The notes: generated by a model not told the origin, from the sequence alone. DNA of 13,231 nt from Akkermansiaceae bacterium (GCA_018676385.1 JABHEX010000097.1:1-13231), one strand, 5' to 3'. Positions 1 through 6,797 are shown, numbered from the stretch's first letter. A program made the numbers and translations.

Positions 1-195
1 ATGCCCGTTGCGGAAGCGTGCGATAGTTTCCAGAATTTCATCGCCTGCGATAATATAGAGATCATTATGACCTGCTCCATCGCGTTCTTCTGTGTATCCA
101 GCTGCGGGTTGCTGGTGGGTGAGCGGGTCTGAGTAAGAGACAGCGATGAGCATTAGCACTACATAGATGAAGGTGAGTGACTTGATCGGACGCAT
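1..195 (-). CDS. Exported protein of unknown function, N-terminal part (runs off left edge)
   Basis: An open frame reads leftward from an ATG at 195 to the window edge, giving 65 residues with no stop. The N-terminus looks like a signal peptide or signal anchor: a basic MRPIK start, a hydrophobic stretch at about residues 6-20 (SLTFIYVVLMLIAVS), then a polar segment with QQPAAGYTEERDGAGHNDLY. This suggests export through Sec, with the mature part in the periplasm or outside. A GTG three codons upstream (202-204) is an alternative start just after an in-frame TAA, but the ATG gives the more normal n-region. There is no strong Shine-Dalgarno sequence. I recognise no family from the visible part, and most of the protein probably lies outside the window. 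It is divergent from the phosphorylase-like gene and shares a spacer with it. Confidence 0.6.
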   Translation of the reverse strand, partial: MRPIKSLTFIYVVLMLIAVSYSDPLTHQQPAAGYTEERDGAGHNDLYIIAGDEILETIARFRNGH

Positions 196-222
196 CAGTG
201 CCACTTACCCATAGGGAATTTT

Positions 223-240
223 TCACAATGACTCACAATG
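223..240. promoter_or_regulatory. Tandem TCACAATG direct repeat in divergent spacer
   Basis: TCACAATG occurs at 223-230 and again at 233-240, so the period is 10 bp, about one helical turn. It lies in the 177-bp spacer between two divergent genes, 28 bp from the start of the left gene. Such phasing fits a protein binding site, but two copies can arise by chance. No regulator can be assigned. Confidence 0.3.
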
Positions 241-272
241 TGTTTAACCTTCCTTGTATGAAAGGGTAACAC
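240..272. other. Imperfect hairpin (10-bp stem with 2-nt bulge)
   Basis: GTGTT (240-244) pairs with AACAC (268-272). After a TA bulge (245-246), ACCTT (247-251) pairs with AGGGT (263-267), including one G-T pair. The loop is 252-262. It could be an RNA hairpin in a leader of either divergent gene or a DNA operator. No T-run follows closely on either strand, so it is not a good terminator. Confidence 0.3.
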
Positions 273-293
273 AAGTATGAATAAGACACAAAA

Positions 294-315
294 GCACCTT
301 GGCTAAAGCCGGTGC
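294..315 (-). promoter_or_regulatory. GC-rich hairpin with T-tract on the minus strand, possible attenuator
   Basis: GCACC (294-298) pairs with GGTGC (311-315), and GGC (301-303) with GCC (308-310), leaving a TT bulge at 299-300 and a TAAA loop. Read on the minus strand, the stem is followed at once by TTTTGTGTCTT, the pattern of an intrinsic terminator. No minus-strand gene lies just upstream of it, because the phosphorylase gene is on the other strand. It would therefore act either in the leader of the left-edge gene (attenuation) or as a block to antisense transcription. On the plus strand it would be a 5'-UTR hairpin of the phosphorylase-like gene, about 58 nt before its ATG. The base pairing is directly visible; the role is inferred. 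Confidence 0.35.
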
Positions 316-372
316 CGCCACTATCCAAACCCCGTAAATATCCAATTCACATTTCACCCAAATACCCACTTC

Positions 373-2028
373 ATGAGTTTTTTACCAGAGCCCTACAAAC
401 ATCCCTACGAGATCGATCCTCAGTATTCTACGAGTGTTGCCTATTTTAGCTCAGAATTTGCGATTGACCAAACGCTTAAGATCTACTCTGGCGGACTTGG
501 CTTCCTCGCGGGTTCGCACATGCGTAGTGCTTATGATCTCAAACAGAACCTAATCGGCATAGGCATCCTTTGGACTTATGGTTACTACAATCAGGCACGT
601 GGGGAGAACCGTGAGATGGCTGTGCAGCAACGTAAGAAAAATTACCATTTCCTGAAGGAAACCGGCATCAAATACACGATAAAAATTCACGACCATGACG
701 TGTGGGTAAAGGTGATGTATTTACCTGCAGATACCTTCGGATCTGCTCCCATGTTTTTACTGACGACCGATGTTGATGAAAACGATCACATGTCTCGTAC
801 GATTTCTCATCGCCTCTATGATTCCGATGTTCTCACTCGTATTGCTCAGTATATCTTGTTGGGAGTTGGTGGGGCGAAACTTCTCGATGAGCTGGGCGTG
901 GACCCAGACGTTTGGCATCTGAATGAGGCGCACGCCCTGTCCGCGGCATTCCATGTTTATGGGAAATATGGTAACCTCGATGAGGTGAAAAAGCGTTTCG
1001 TATTCACCACTCACACGCCCGTCGAGGCAGGTAATGAGAAATCTGATTTTGAGTTGCTACACCGCTTCACATTTTTCAACGGCCTATCTATAGATGAGGC
1101 ACGAGAAGTCTGCAGTACAGAGGGTGATGAATTTAACCATTCGCTTGCTGCCCTTCGTCTCAGCCATAAGTCCAATGCAGTGTCCAAGCTGCATGGTGAG
1201 GTTTCACGCAATATGTGGAAAGGATATGATGGAATCTGTGAGATTGATCATGTCACCAATGCACAAAACAAAAAATACTGGGTCGATAGGCAGTTAGAGG
1301 CTGCTCGAGGTGCCAGCGATAAGAAAGCCCTTGCCACACGTAAGCGTGAATTGAAAAAACTCTTATTCAAGGAAGTTGCTGACCAAACCGGTCGATTATT
1401 CGATCCGGACTACCTTACGATCGTGTGGGCACGTCGTTTTGCTGGCTACAAACGAGCCGATTTGATCGCTCGCGACATCGAAAAATTCGAGGAAATGTTG
1501 AACGATTCTGAGCGCCCGGTGCAGATTATCTGGGCAGGAAAACCTTTCCCCAAAGATTATGGCGCCGTCGATATGTTTAATAAGCTGATTAATTTGACTA
1601 AAAAGTATTCCAACGCGGCTGTTCTTGTGGGGTATGAGCTTTCGTTATCTAAGTTACTCAAAGATGGTTCAGACATGTGGCTTAACAACCCGGTGGTCAC
1701 ACGCGAGGCATCTGGCACATCTGGCATGACCGCAGCAATGAACGCGAGTGTCAACTTCTCTACTTACGATGGTTGGGTTTGTGAGTTTTCCCAGCATGGT
1801 TATAATTCTTATCTCATACCTGAAGCTGATCCAAACCTCTCCGAAGAGGCGCGTGACCACTATGATATGTTAGGTTATTATCAGGTGCTAGAAACTGAAG
1901 TATTACCTACTTACTATGATCGTCCAGACGACTGGTGGCAACTTGTCCTCAATAGCATGAATGATGTTGTACCTTTCTTTGACTCTAACCGCATGGCGGA
2001 CGAGTATTACAATAAAATGTATACCTAA
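373..2028 (+). CDS. glgP: Alpha-glucan phosphorylase-like protein (GT35 family) lacking the PLP lysine
   Basis: A 551-aa protein of the alpha-glucan phosphorylase family (TIGR02094-like), which normally removes glucose-1-phosphate from glycogen or maltodextrin in the cytoplasm using pyridoxal phosphate. Visible family blocks are VAYFSSEFAIDQTLKIYSGG (22-41) followed by the glycine-rich LGFLAGSH, WHLNEAHAL (181-189), TTHTPVEAGNE (212-222), the phosphate-site-like RRFAGYKRADL (354-364; R355, K360), and VTREASGTSGMTAAMN (442-457). In classical phosphorylases the last block reads GTGNMK or GTSGMK, with the lysine forming the PLP Schiff base; here that position is Thr453. The protein begins almost directly at the catalytic core, so it lacks the N-terminal extension (DUF3417 type) of the roughly 850-aa relatives. 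ATG 373 is the first start after an in-frame stop at 304-306, and no Shine-Dalgarno is visible. No other glycogen genes lie nearby. Family membership is firm; phosphorylase activity is doubtful. Confidence 0.85.
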   Translation: MSFLPEPYKHPYEIDPQYSTSVAYFSSEFAIDQTLKIYSGGLGFLAGSHMRSAYDLKQNLIGIGILWTYGYYNQARGENREMAVQQRKKNYHFLKETGIKYTIKIHDHDVWVKVMYLPADTFGSAPMFLLTTDVDENDHMSRTISHRLYDSDVLTRIAQYILLGVGGAKLLDELGVDPDVWHLNEAHALSAAFHVYGKYGNLDEVKKRFVFTTHTPVEAGNEKSDFELLHRFTFFNGLSIDEAREVCSTEGDEFNHSLAALRLSHKSNAVSKLHGEVSRNMWKGYDGICEIDHVTNAQNKKYWVDRQLEAARGASDKKALATRKRELKKLLFKEVADQTGRLFDPDYLTIVWARRFAGYKRADLIARDIEKFEEMLNDSERPVQIIWAGKPFPKDYGAVDMFNKLINLTKKYSNAAVLVGYELSLSKLLKDGSDMWLNNPVVTREASGTSGMTAAMNASVNFSTYDGWVCEFSQHGYNSYLIPEADPNLSEEARDHYDMLGYYQVLETEVLPTYYDRPDDWWQLVLNSMNDVVPFFDSNRMADEYYNKMYT

Positions 2029-2040
2029 GTTAAGCCCAGC

Positions 2041-2095
2041 TGCACGATATAAATCCCAGATATTGTTATATCGTATGCACTTTTTACATCTGGGA
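2041..2095 (+). terminator. Inverted-repeat cluster at convergent 3' ends, possible terminator or pseudoknot
   Basis: Two inverted repeats interlock between the convergent phosphorylase-like gene and the membrane-protein gene. Repeat 1 pairs TGCACGATATA (2041-2051) with TATATCG plus TGCA (2067-2079), with a TA bulge, and is followed by CTTTTTA (2080-2086), so it can serve as a weak intrinsic terminator for the plus-strand gene. Repeat 2 pairs TCCCAGAT (2054-2061) with ATCTGGGA (2088-2095). The left arm of repeat 2 lies inside the loop of repeat 1, which is the topology of an H-type pseudoknot, or of two competing hairpins. Stem 1 is AT-rich, so its strength is uncertain. Confidence 0.45.
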
Positions 2096-2106
2096 AATTT
2101 CCCCTA

Positions 2107-2925
2107 TCAACAAAGTCTGATCATATCGCGCACAAACTGGCGCCATAAGAAAAACAGCCCTCGGATCGTGTAGCGGAAATTTCCGTCGCCTGTTAGACTT
2201 ATGACTCCACGTTGCAGGTTGTGGTCAATCTGGCGCTTCATTTCGTGCTCGATTTCTTGCTCCAGATGATCAGGGTCTGGGATAGCAAGATCGTCATCTA
2301 CAAAACCTTGTTTGAGTAGGAAATGGCAGTGACTTTTCAGTAAATTGATTGCGCATTCATTTGCGCAACTGATCTGATTCCAGTGGACGCCTGGGTTGGG
2401 CTTAAGGGTCGGTGAAAATGGGAAGTTGGTCGTACGCCAGACACCGTTGGTGATATCGCGTGAGGTCACTGTAAGATAGGAAAAGGTAACATTTGACTGC
2501 TCACACAAACAGAGAGAGACGACTGATCTTGTTTCTGCATTCCAGAACAGCTGGTAGACTTGCTCCATACCACCAAGGTTCCAGCCACAGTCGTGGATGT
2601 GCTCGTATCCGAGGTATTCCAAATTTTGCAGATGCTTGCTGGCACTTGGGAAGGCCGTATGGCTGGTGCGCATCCTATCCTGCAGTTTGTTTTCCACAGG
2701 CATACGCAACTTGCGAATACGGGTGAGGAGTTCCACCCATGGCAGAAAAAACCACGCCAGCATTGCGAGCAGACCCCATAATATAACATCGGTTAAGAAA
2801 TAAATACACAGCCCAGAGGATAATAGCATCAAAAGTGCACCCGTCTTTCGTAGCCAAGCGGTTCTGCAGGCTCTGAGAGCATAGCAAAACACAATGAGTG
2901 CGATTAGCATGTAAAATTTCTGCAT
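2107..2925 (-). CDS. Membrane-anchored protein of unknown function
   Basis: A 272-aa protein if it starts at the ATG at 2925. The N-terminus is strongly hydrophobic: segments at about residues 5-18, 28-46 and 47-65 suggest two or three membrane helices, with RKLR at 71-74 as a positive-inside stop. The rest (about 75-272) looks soluble, with an alternating pattern in the middle (WNLGGMEQVYQLFW, then SVVSLCLC and TFSYLTVTS) and a helical, charged region from about 219 (HLEQEIEHEMKRQID). It ends in the aromatic-basic segment RYTIRGLFFLWRQFVRDM (251-268). The frame is open back to 3000, but the extra 25 residues are cysteine- and serine-rich, unlike a normal N-terminus, and encode a DNA direct repeat, so I prefer 2925. 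No Shine-Dalgarno is visible at either start. I recognise no named family. It is divergent from the carbonic-anhydrase-like gene and convergent with the phosphorylase-like gene. Confidence 0.7.
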   Translation of the reverse strand: MQKFYMLIALIVFCYALRACRTAWLRKTGALLMLLSSGLCIYFLTDVILWGLLAMLAWFFLPWVELLTRIRKLRMPVENKLQDRMRTSHTAFPSASKHLQNLEYLGYEHIHDCGWNLGGMEQVYQLFWNAETRSVVSLCLCEQSNVTFSYLTVTSRDITNGVWRTTNFPFSPTLKPNPGVHWNQISCANECAINLLKSHCHFLLKQGFVDDDLAIPDPDHLEQEIEHEMKRQIDHNLQRGVISLTGDGNFRYTIRGLFFLWRQFVRDMIRLC

Positions 2926-2950
2926 GGAAGATATGAGTGACGTGTGCTGC

Positions 2951-2987
2951 AGTGTTTTACAGCATGATAAAAGTGTGCCACAGCATG
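2951..2987. repeat. Two-copy 16-bp direct repeat in a divergent promoter region
   Basis: AGTGTTTTACAGCATG (2951-2966) and AGTGTGCCACAGCATG (2972-2987) match at 13 of 16 positions, with a 21-bp period, close to two helical turns. The common pattern is AGTGT-N3-ACAGCATG. A TGCTG at 2945-2949 adds an inverted half-site just outside. The pair sits in the 92-bp spacer between the membrane-protein gene (start 2925, minus) and the carbonic-anhydrase-like gene (start 3018, plus), where an operator controlling both would be expected. The repeat is directly visible; the regulatory role is inferred. Confidence 0.5.
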
Positions 2988-3017
2988 CGGGGGATTGCAA
3001 CTTGTGAAAACTTCACT

Positions 3018-3557
3018 ATGCTTAAATTCATGGCGATTGAGACATTTGGCGAGTATAGCCCACAAATCCACGACTCGGCATACGTGGCTGCAAGTGCTGA
3101 TCTTATTGGCCGTGTCAGTGTGGGTAATAACTCTAGTATTTGGTATAACACCACATTACGCGGAGATATCAATGAGATCGTCATTGGGCCAAATTCCAAT
3201 GTGCAGGACAATGCATGTGTACATCTCTCGGATGACTATGGTGTTTATGTTGGTGAATTAGTCACGATTGGTCACAGCGCTATCATGCACGCCTGCACGA
3301 TTAAGGATGAAGTTTTGGTCGGTATGGGTGCCTGTATACTTGATGGAGCAATCATCGGCGAGCGCAGCATCATCGGTGCTCAGACACTCGTTACCGGAGG
3401 AATGGAAATTCCGCCTGGCTCATTGGTGTTAGGAAGTCCCGGCAAAATCGTTAAAACCCTGTCGCTGGATGAACAGGCAGGCATAAGAAAATGGGCAGAC
3501 AAATACGTACAAGTCTCACGTAGATTCCTTGACCGGCCCAATGGCGGTAAACCCTAA
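3018..3557 (+). CDS. Gamma-class carbonic anhydrase-like protein (left-handed beta-helix, YrdA/CamH type)
   Basis: A 179-aa protein of the gamma carbonic anhydrase superfamily. Hexapeptide-repeat strands start at about residue 15 (PQIHDSAYVAASADLIGRVS), followed by NSSIWYNTTLRGD (38-50), the classic entry motif with Arg48 and Asp50. The three predicted metal ligands are present: His69 (ACVHL), His86 and His91 (IGHSAIMHAC). The motif VGMGACILDGAIIG (101-114) and the C-terminal GSPGKIVKTLS (139-149) are typical. It is cytoplasmic and predicted to be a trimer with zinc or another divalent metal at subunit interfaces. CO2 hydration is the family activity, but many members of this subgroup have weak or untested activity. 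The start may be ATG 3018 or ATG 3030; the latter aligns better with usual family N-termini. Neither has a Shine-Dalgarno. The end overlaps the start of the downstream BFN gene by 17 bp, suggesting one transcript and translational coupling. Confidence 0.85.
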   Translation: MLKFMAIETFGEYSPQIHDSAYVAASADLIGRVSVGNNSSIWYNTTLRGDINEIVIGPNSNVQDNACVHLSDDYGVYVGELVTIGHSAIMHACTIKDEVLVGMGACILDGAIIGERSIIGAQTLVTGGMEIPPGSLVLGSPGKIVKTLSLDEQAGIRKWADKYVQVSRRFLDRPNGGKP

Positions 3558-4020
3558 ACCTCAGAAAATGAAAGATCATGTAAGAGTGGAACCCGTTGCA
3601 CTGATGCCCACGTCTGCAGGCTGTGCCGTTTTTCTTGGTAATGGGGAGAAAGTGATTGTGTTTTATATTGAGCCTACCATCGGAGCCTCGATCAATGCGG
3701 TGATGTCTGGTGTTAAGCCGCCACGTCCACTCACGCATGATCTTTTTTCACAGATGCTTGGTGCTTTTGGTGCGCGAGTTGAGAAAGCAGTTATTGTCAA
3801 GGTGGATGGAGAGGTGTTCTATGCCCGACTCTATGTGGCTGCCGAAAACGAAATCATGGAACGTAAGGTCGTCGAAATCGATGCTCGTCCAAGTGATTGT
3901 CTCGCGCTCGCTGTGCGTCAGGAGGCACCCGTTTATGTCCGCGAACAGGTATGGGAGGAACTTCGCGATATGTCCGATGTACTTGCCGAACTCAAGGACA
4001 AAGCGGATGATGAGGATTAG
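3541..4020 (+). CDS. Bifunctional nuclease-domain (DUF151/BFN) protein
   Basis: A 159-aa protein with one BFN (DUF151) domain over most of its length. Recognisable blocks are AVFLGNGEKVIVFYIEPTIG (29-48), then SINAVMSG, PPRPLTHDLFSQMLGAFGAR (60-79), DGEVFYARLYV (89-99), VVEIDARPSDCLALAV (110-125) and APVYV (129-133). The acidic tail is LKDKADDED. Plant and bacterial relatives have been reported to have RNase and DNase activity; the cellular role in bacteria is poorly defined. I chose ATG 3541, which overlaps the 3' end of the carbonic-anhydrase-like gene by 17 bp; ATG 3568, nine codons later, is a second candidate. A TTG at 3529 would also be in frame but has nothing to favour it. No Shine-Dalgarno is visible, so initiation may depend on ribosomes finishing the upstream gene. 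Its stop TAG (4018-4020) overlaps the stop of the convergent protease gene. Confidence 0.88.
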   Translation: MAVNPKPQKMKDHVRVEPVALMPTSAGCAVFLGNGEKVIVFYIEPTIGASINAVMSGVKPPRPLTHDLFSQMLGAFGARVEKAVIVKVDGEVFYARLYVAAENEIMERKVVEIDARPSDCLALAVRQEAPVYVREQVWEELRDMSDVLAELKDKADDED

Positions 4021-5618
4021 GGGGCCTGCTGAACAAAGCCATCGCTGCGGTTGTTATTTGTCGTGTTGCTATCTCTCTCAGTTGTCTGCACGGATGAGCT
4101 GACGGTTACTTGAGTTTCGTTGTTAGGCAGCAGGACGGATACGGGATAAGTCTGAATAGCACCTGGTGCGAGGCTGCTGATATTGATTAATTGAGTACCG
4201 GAAGGGCTATTGATCGTTAGTGGGGAGTTGATGAGTGTCTCAGTGCCACGATTTTGTACAGTGACCAACACCTGGGGTAGGGGAGAGATGATTGTGGGAG
4301 ACACCAGCACTTGGCTGGCTATGGCGGCATCGTAAATTCCTGGTATGCCGCTATTCATGACCCGACCTAAATCAAGAATACCCGTGCCGTAGGCATCATC
4401 GGTGCCGGGCAATCCGGAGTCGTTTGCATTTTTTAGCACAAGGTCAGCTGCTTGTGTGGCTGTGAGGTTTTTTTCCGTCATGGTGGCGGCAATGGCCCCG
4501 CTAATAAAGGGAGCGCTGGCAGACGTGCCAGAGAACTGCGTCAGTTGTTCCTCACCCCAAGCTGCATTTACAGAGTAGCCTGGCGCGGTGATGCCTAGGT
4601 TCTCCCCAGTGTTGGAAAAGTCTAGGTGTTCGCCCTTTGCCTCTACCGCGCCCACGGCAATGACTCCCTCGTAGGCCGCCGGATAGGCAACTGTTTCCAG
4701 CCCTGAGTTTCCGGATGATGCGACGATGACCGCCCCGTTCGATTGTGCATATTCCACAGCATTTCTAACAATATTACTGTCACCGTAGGAGCCCATTGAG
4801 ATGTTAATGACTTTTGCGCCAGCGTCCACGGCCTGAGTGATTCCGTCGGCGAGGGTAAAAGAGTCCGAGCTACCCGAATCATTTGTGATCCGGACCGATA
4901 AAATATTAGAGGCTGGAGCGACTCCTGGAGTGAGCGGGTGGTCGCCTGAAACGATTGATGCCACCGCAGTGCCGTGACCTAGCTGTGAGTCAGCCGTCAG
5001 CTCAGTTAACGCAATCTGCTGGATCTTTCCCTTTTGTTGATCCAGTGCAAGGTGACTATTGACTCCGGAATCAAGCACAGCAACCGTGACTCCCTTACCC
5101 CATTGCGAGTTATCTTCATTCACTCCCAGCCAACTTAGTGCATTTCTGCCGAAGCCTGATGCCCCCGCTTGGGCAGATGCATCAGGTGGTGCCGGGATAG
5201 CTACTAGGAAGTTATAGCCAATTTCAGCACCATCAACCCCATCAACTTTGGCTCCTGAGCTAAAACCGAAGTGTATTGCGCGTAACCGATCAGATGCTCC
5301 CAACAACTTGAAATTCTGATCCCCCAAACTTACGAGGAAATTTCGGTAGTCCTTTTCTGTCTTGAACACCGCAATACGTTCGTTTGGCAGTGCGAATGGT
5401 GGTAACGCTCCGATAAGTCCTCCGTCTTTGCTGCGGGCACCTGCGCGAGTAAGCGATCTGTTAGGTTCTGGTGGCGGTTCTTCAATAGGATTCGTTACAA
5501 CTTTTGTGACATAAGGATACCGCTCGCCCTCTTGAGTTGCCGAAATCATGAATCCTGCCACGACAGCCAGAATTAGAGTAATGATGGCAAGAATAGTAGT
5601 TTTGTTGGGCATATGCAT
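4017..5618 (-). CDS. Exported subtilisin-like serine protease (S8) with C-terminal beta domain
   Basis: A 533-aa S8 family protease. An N-terminal hydrophobic helix (about residues 8-27, TILAIITLILAVVAGFMISA) marks it for export or membrane anchoring. It is followed by a Pro/Glu-rich linker (45-53) and a propeptide-like region (about 80-140, from RIAVFKTEKDYRNFLVSLGD). The catalytic domain runs from about 155 to 420 with an intact triad: Asp183 (VAVLDSGV), His215 (LGHGTAVAS) and Ser366 (FSGTSASAP), plus the oxyanion Asn304 (SSGNSG). The last 95 residues resemble a CARDB-type immunoglobulin-like domain: VLVTVQNRGTE and a terminal NTTNNN segment. The protein probably acts in the periplasm or at the surface, degrading or processing proteins; the substrate is unknown. 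Two Met codons compete for the start (5618 and 5612), with no Shine-Dalgarno for either. It is divergent from fmt, and its 3' end shares four bases with the BFN gene, leaving no room for a separate terminator. Confidence 0.92.
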   Translation of the reverse strand: MHMPNKTTILAIITLILAVVAGFMISATQEGERYPYVTKVVTNPIEEPPPEPNRSLTRAGARSKDGGLIGALPPFALPNERIAVFKTEKDYRNFLVSLGDQNFKLLGASDRLRAIHFGFSSGAKVDGVDGAEIGYNFLVAIPAPPDASAQAGASGFGRNALSWLGVNEDNSQWGKGVTVAVLDSGVNSHLALDQQKGKIQQIALTELTADSQLGHGTAVASIVSGDHPLTPGVAPASNILSVRITNDSGSSDSFTLADGITQAVDAGAKVINISMGSYGDSNIVRNAVEYAQSNGAVIVASSGNSGLETVAYPAAYEGVIAVGAVEAKGEHLDFSNTGENLGITAPGYSVNAAWGEEQLTQFSGTSASAPFISGAIAATMTEKNLTATQAADLVLKNANDSGLPGTDDAYGTGILDLGRVMNSGIPGIYDAAIASQVLVSPTIISPLPQVLVTVQNRGTETLINSPLTINSPSGTQLINISSLAPGAIQTYPVSVLLPNNETQVTVSSSVQTTERDSNTTNNNRSDGFVQQAP

Positions 5619-5826
5619 TTAACAGTAAAAAATAGCCAATGTTTCGGCGAAATGAGGATGTGATGCTTATGTAGGTGTAACGTAACACATCTTCGTACAA
5701 ATTGTGAGATAATCTAGCTGTAAAATATCTGTGTTAATAGAATTTAAAGTTTTTGCGGGTGGGGCATGTTAATGATGATCGTGATTCAGGCTTGGTATTT
5801 AATGATAGGAGTTTAAACAACAAGCC
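5619..5826. promoter_or_regulatory. Divergent spacer between protease gene and fmt
   Basis: These 208 bases are AT-rich and contain no gene I can support. They must carry promoters for both flanking genes, but I find no convincing -35/-10 pair on either strand. AGGAG at 5807-5811 is the best Shine-Dalgarno candidate in the window, though it lies 15 bases before the fmt ATG, longer than usual. Confidence 0.4.
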
Positions 5827-6789
5827 ATGTCCAAGCTGCGTATTGTTTTTATGGGAACAGGAGATATCGCGATCCCTTCTTTTTTAGGTTTGGTAAGTAA
5901 TGGTTTAATCGCTTTGGTGACCCAACCTGATAAACCTGTGGGTCGCAAACAGGTGTTAACGCCCCCAAGAATCAAACAGAAAGCGATCGAGTATGGGATT
6001 GAAGTTATACAACCTAAGAATGCACGGGATCAAGAATTTGTAACTAAGTTATCTGATTTAAAGCCTGATATTGTTGTAGTAATGGCATATGGCCAAATAC
6101 TTAGCCAGAAGTTGCTCGATATCCCGCCGCTCGCTTTCATCAATCTACATGCCTCTTTACTGCCAAAATACCGAGGTGCAGCCTGTATTCAGGCAGCAAT
6201 TGATGCGGGAGATTCAACCACCGGAATTACTGTTATGCATGTCATCAAGGCGCTTGATGCCGGCGATATCATCATCAAAAAAGAAATAGCCATTGGGGGT
6301 AGTGAAACTGGAGGAGAGTTGCACGATCGTCTTGCTGAAATATCACCTGAATTGCTCTTAGAAGCTATCGAATTAGTTGCCAGTGGGAATGCGCCACGCA
6401 TACAGCAAGATGAATCACAAGTGAGTTATATTCCCAAGCTGATGCGCTGCGATGGGGAGCTTGACTGGTCGCTGCCTGCGGATCATCTCCAACGGCGTAT
6501 ATGTGCCTATGATCCATGGCCGGGAACATTCACGGTATTCACTGAGACATCAGGCAGGCATAAGGGTCGAAAAAAGCGGTTGAAAATTTTCCCGCACACC
6601 GAGGTGATTGATTATTTCAATAGAACAAGCAAGCATGGAGAGATCTTATCGGTAGGTGACCAACTTGTTATTGCTTGTGGGAAGAATGCATTGCGTGTGG
6701 ATCAGATGCAAGTTGATGGTAGTCGTCGAATGTCATCCAAAGAGTTTCTTCTTAGTTCGCCATTTTCTTTAGGTGACATGTTAGGTTAG
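5827..6789 (+). CDS. fmt: Methionyl-tRNA formyltransferase
   Basis: A 320-aa enzyme that transfers a formyl group from 10-formyltetrahydrofolate to the amino group of initiator Met-tRNA in the cytoplasm, for translation initiation. The N-terminal Rossmann-like catalytic domain begins with LRIVFMGTGDIAIPSFL (4-20). It has the substrate loop TQPDKPVGRKQVLTPP (32-47) and the signature NLHASLLPKYRGAACIQAAI (106-125). The catalytic residues Asn106, His108 and Asp144 (LDAGDII) fall at the same numbers as in the E. coli enzyme. The C-terminal OB-fold-like tRNA-binding domain shows DGELDWSLPADHLQRRICAY (204-223) and DPWPGTF. The length is close to E. coli Fmt (315 aa). No def gene (peptide deformylase) is adjacent, although many bacteria pair the two. 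A candidate AGGAG lies 15 bases before the ATG. Confidence 0.96.
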   Translation: MSKLRIVFMGTGDIAIPSFLGLVSNGLIALVTQPDKPVGRKQVLTPPRIKQKAIEYGIEVIQPKNARDQEFVTKLSDLKPDIVVVMAYGQILSQKLLDIPPLAFINLHASLLPKYRGAACIQAAIDAGDSTTGITVMHVIKALDAGDIIIKKEIAIGGSETGGELHDRLAEISPELLLEAIELVASGNAPRIQQDESQVSYIPKLMRCDGELDWSLPADHLQRRICAYDPWPGTFTVFTETSGRHKGRKKRLKIFPHTEVIDYFNRTSKHGEILSVGDQLVIACGKNALRVDQMQVDGSRRMSSKEFLLSSPFSLGDMLG

Positions 6790-6797
6790 TGGTAGAC

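Noticed and set aside
757..1860. Minus-strand open frames inside the phosphorylase-like gene
   Set aside because: They overlap a well-supported coding frame completely and lack recognisable protein features.
2926..3000. Longer N-terminus of the membrane protein starting at 3000 (minus)
   Set aside because: The added 25 residues are Cys/Ser-rich, encode the direct repeat, and precede a normal hydrophobic N-terminus beginning at 2925.
2937..3017. Longer N-terminus of the carbonic-anhydrase-like protein starting at 2937
   Set aside because: It would add 27 residues not typical of the family and would run through the putative regulatory repeat; Met codons at 3018 and 3030 match family starts.
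3529..3540. TTG start for the BFN gene
   Set aside because: ATG 3541 is only four codons downstream, and nothing favours the rarer start codon.
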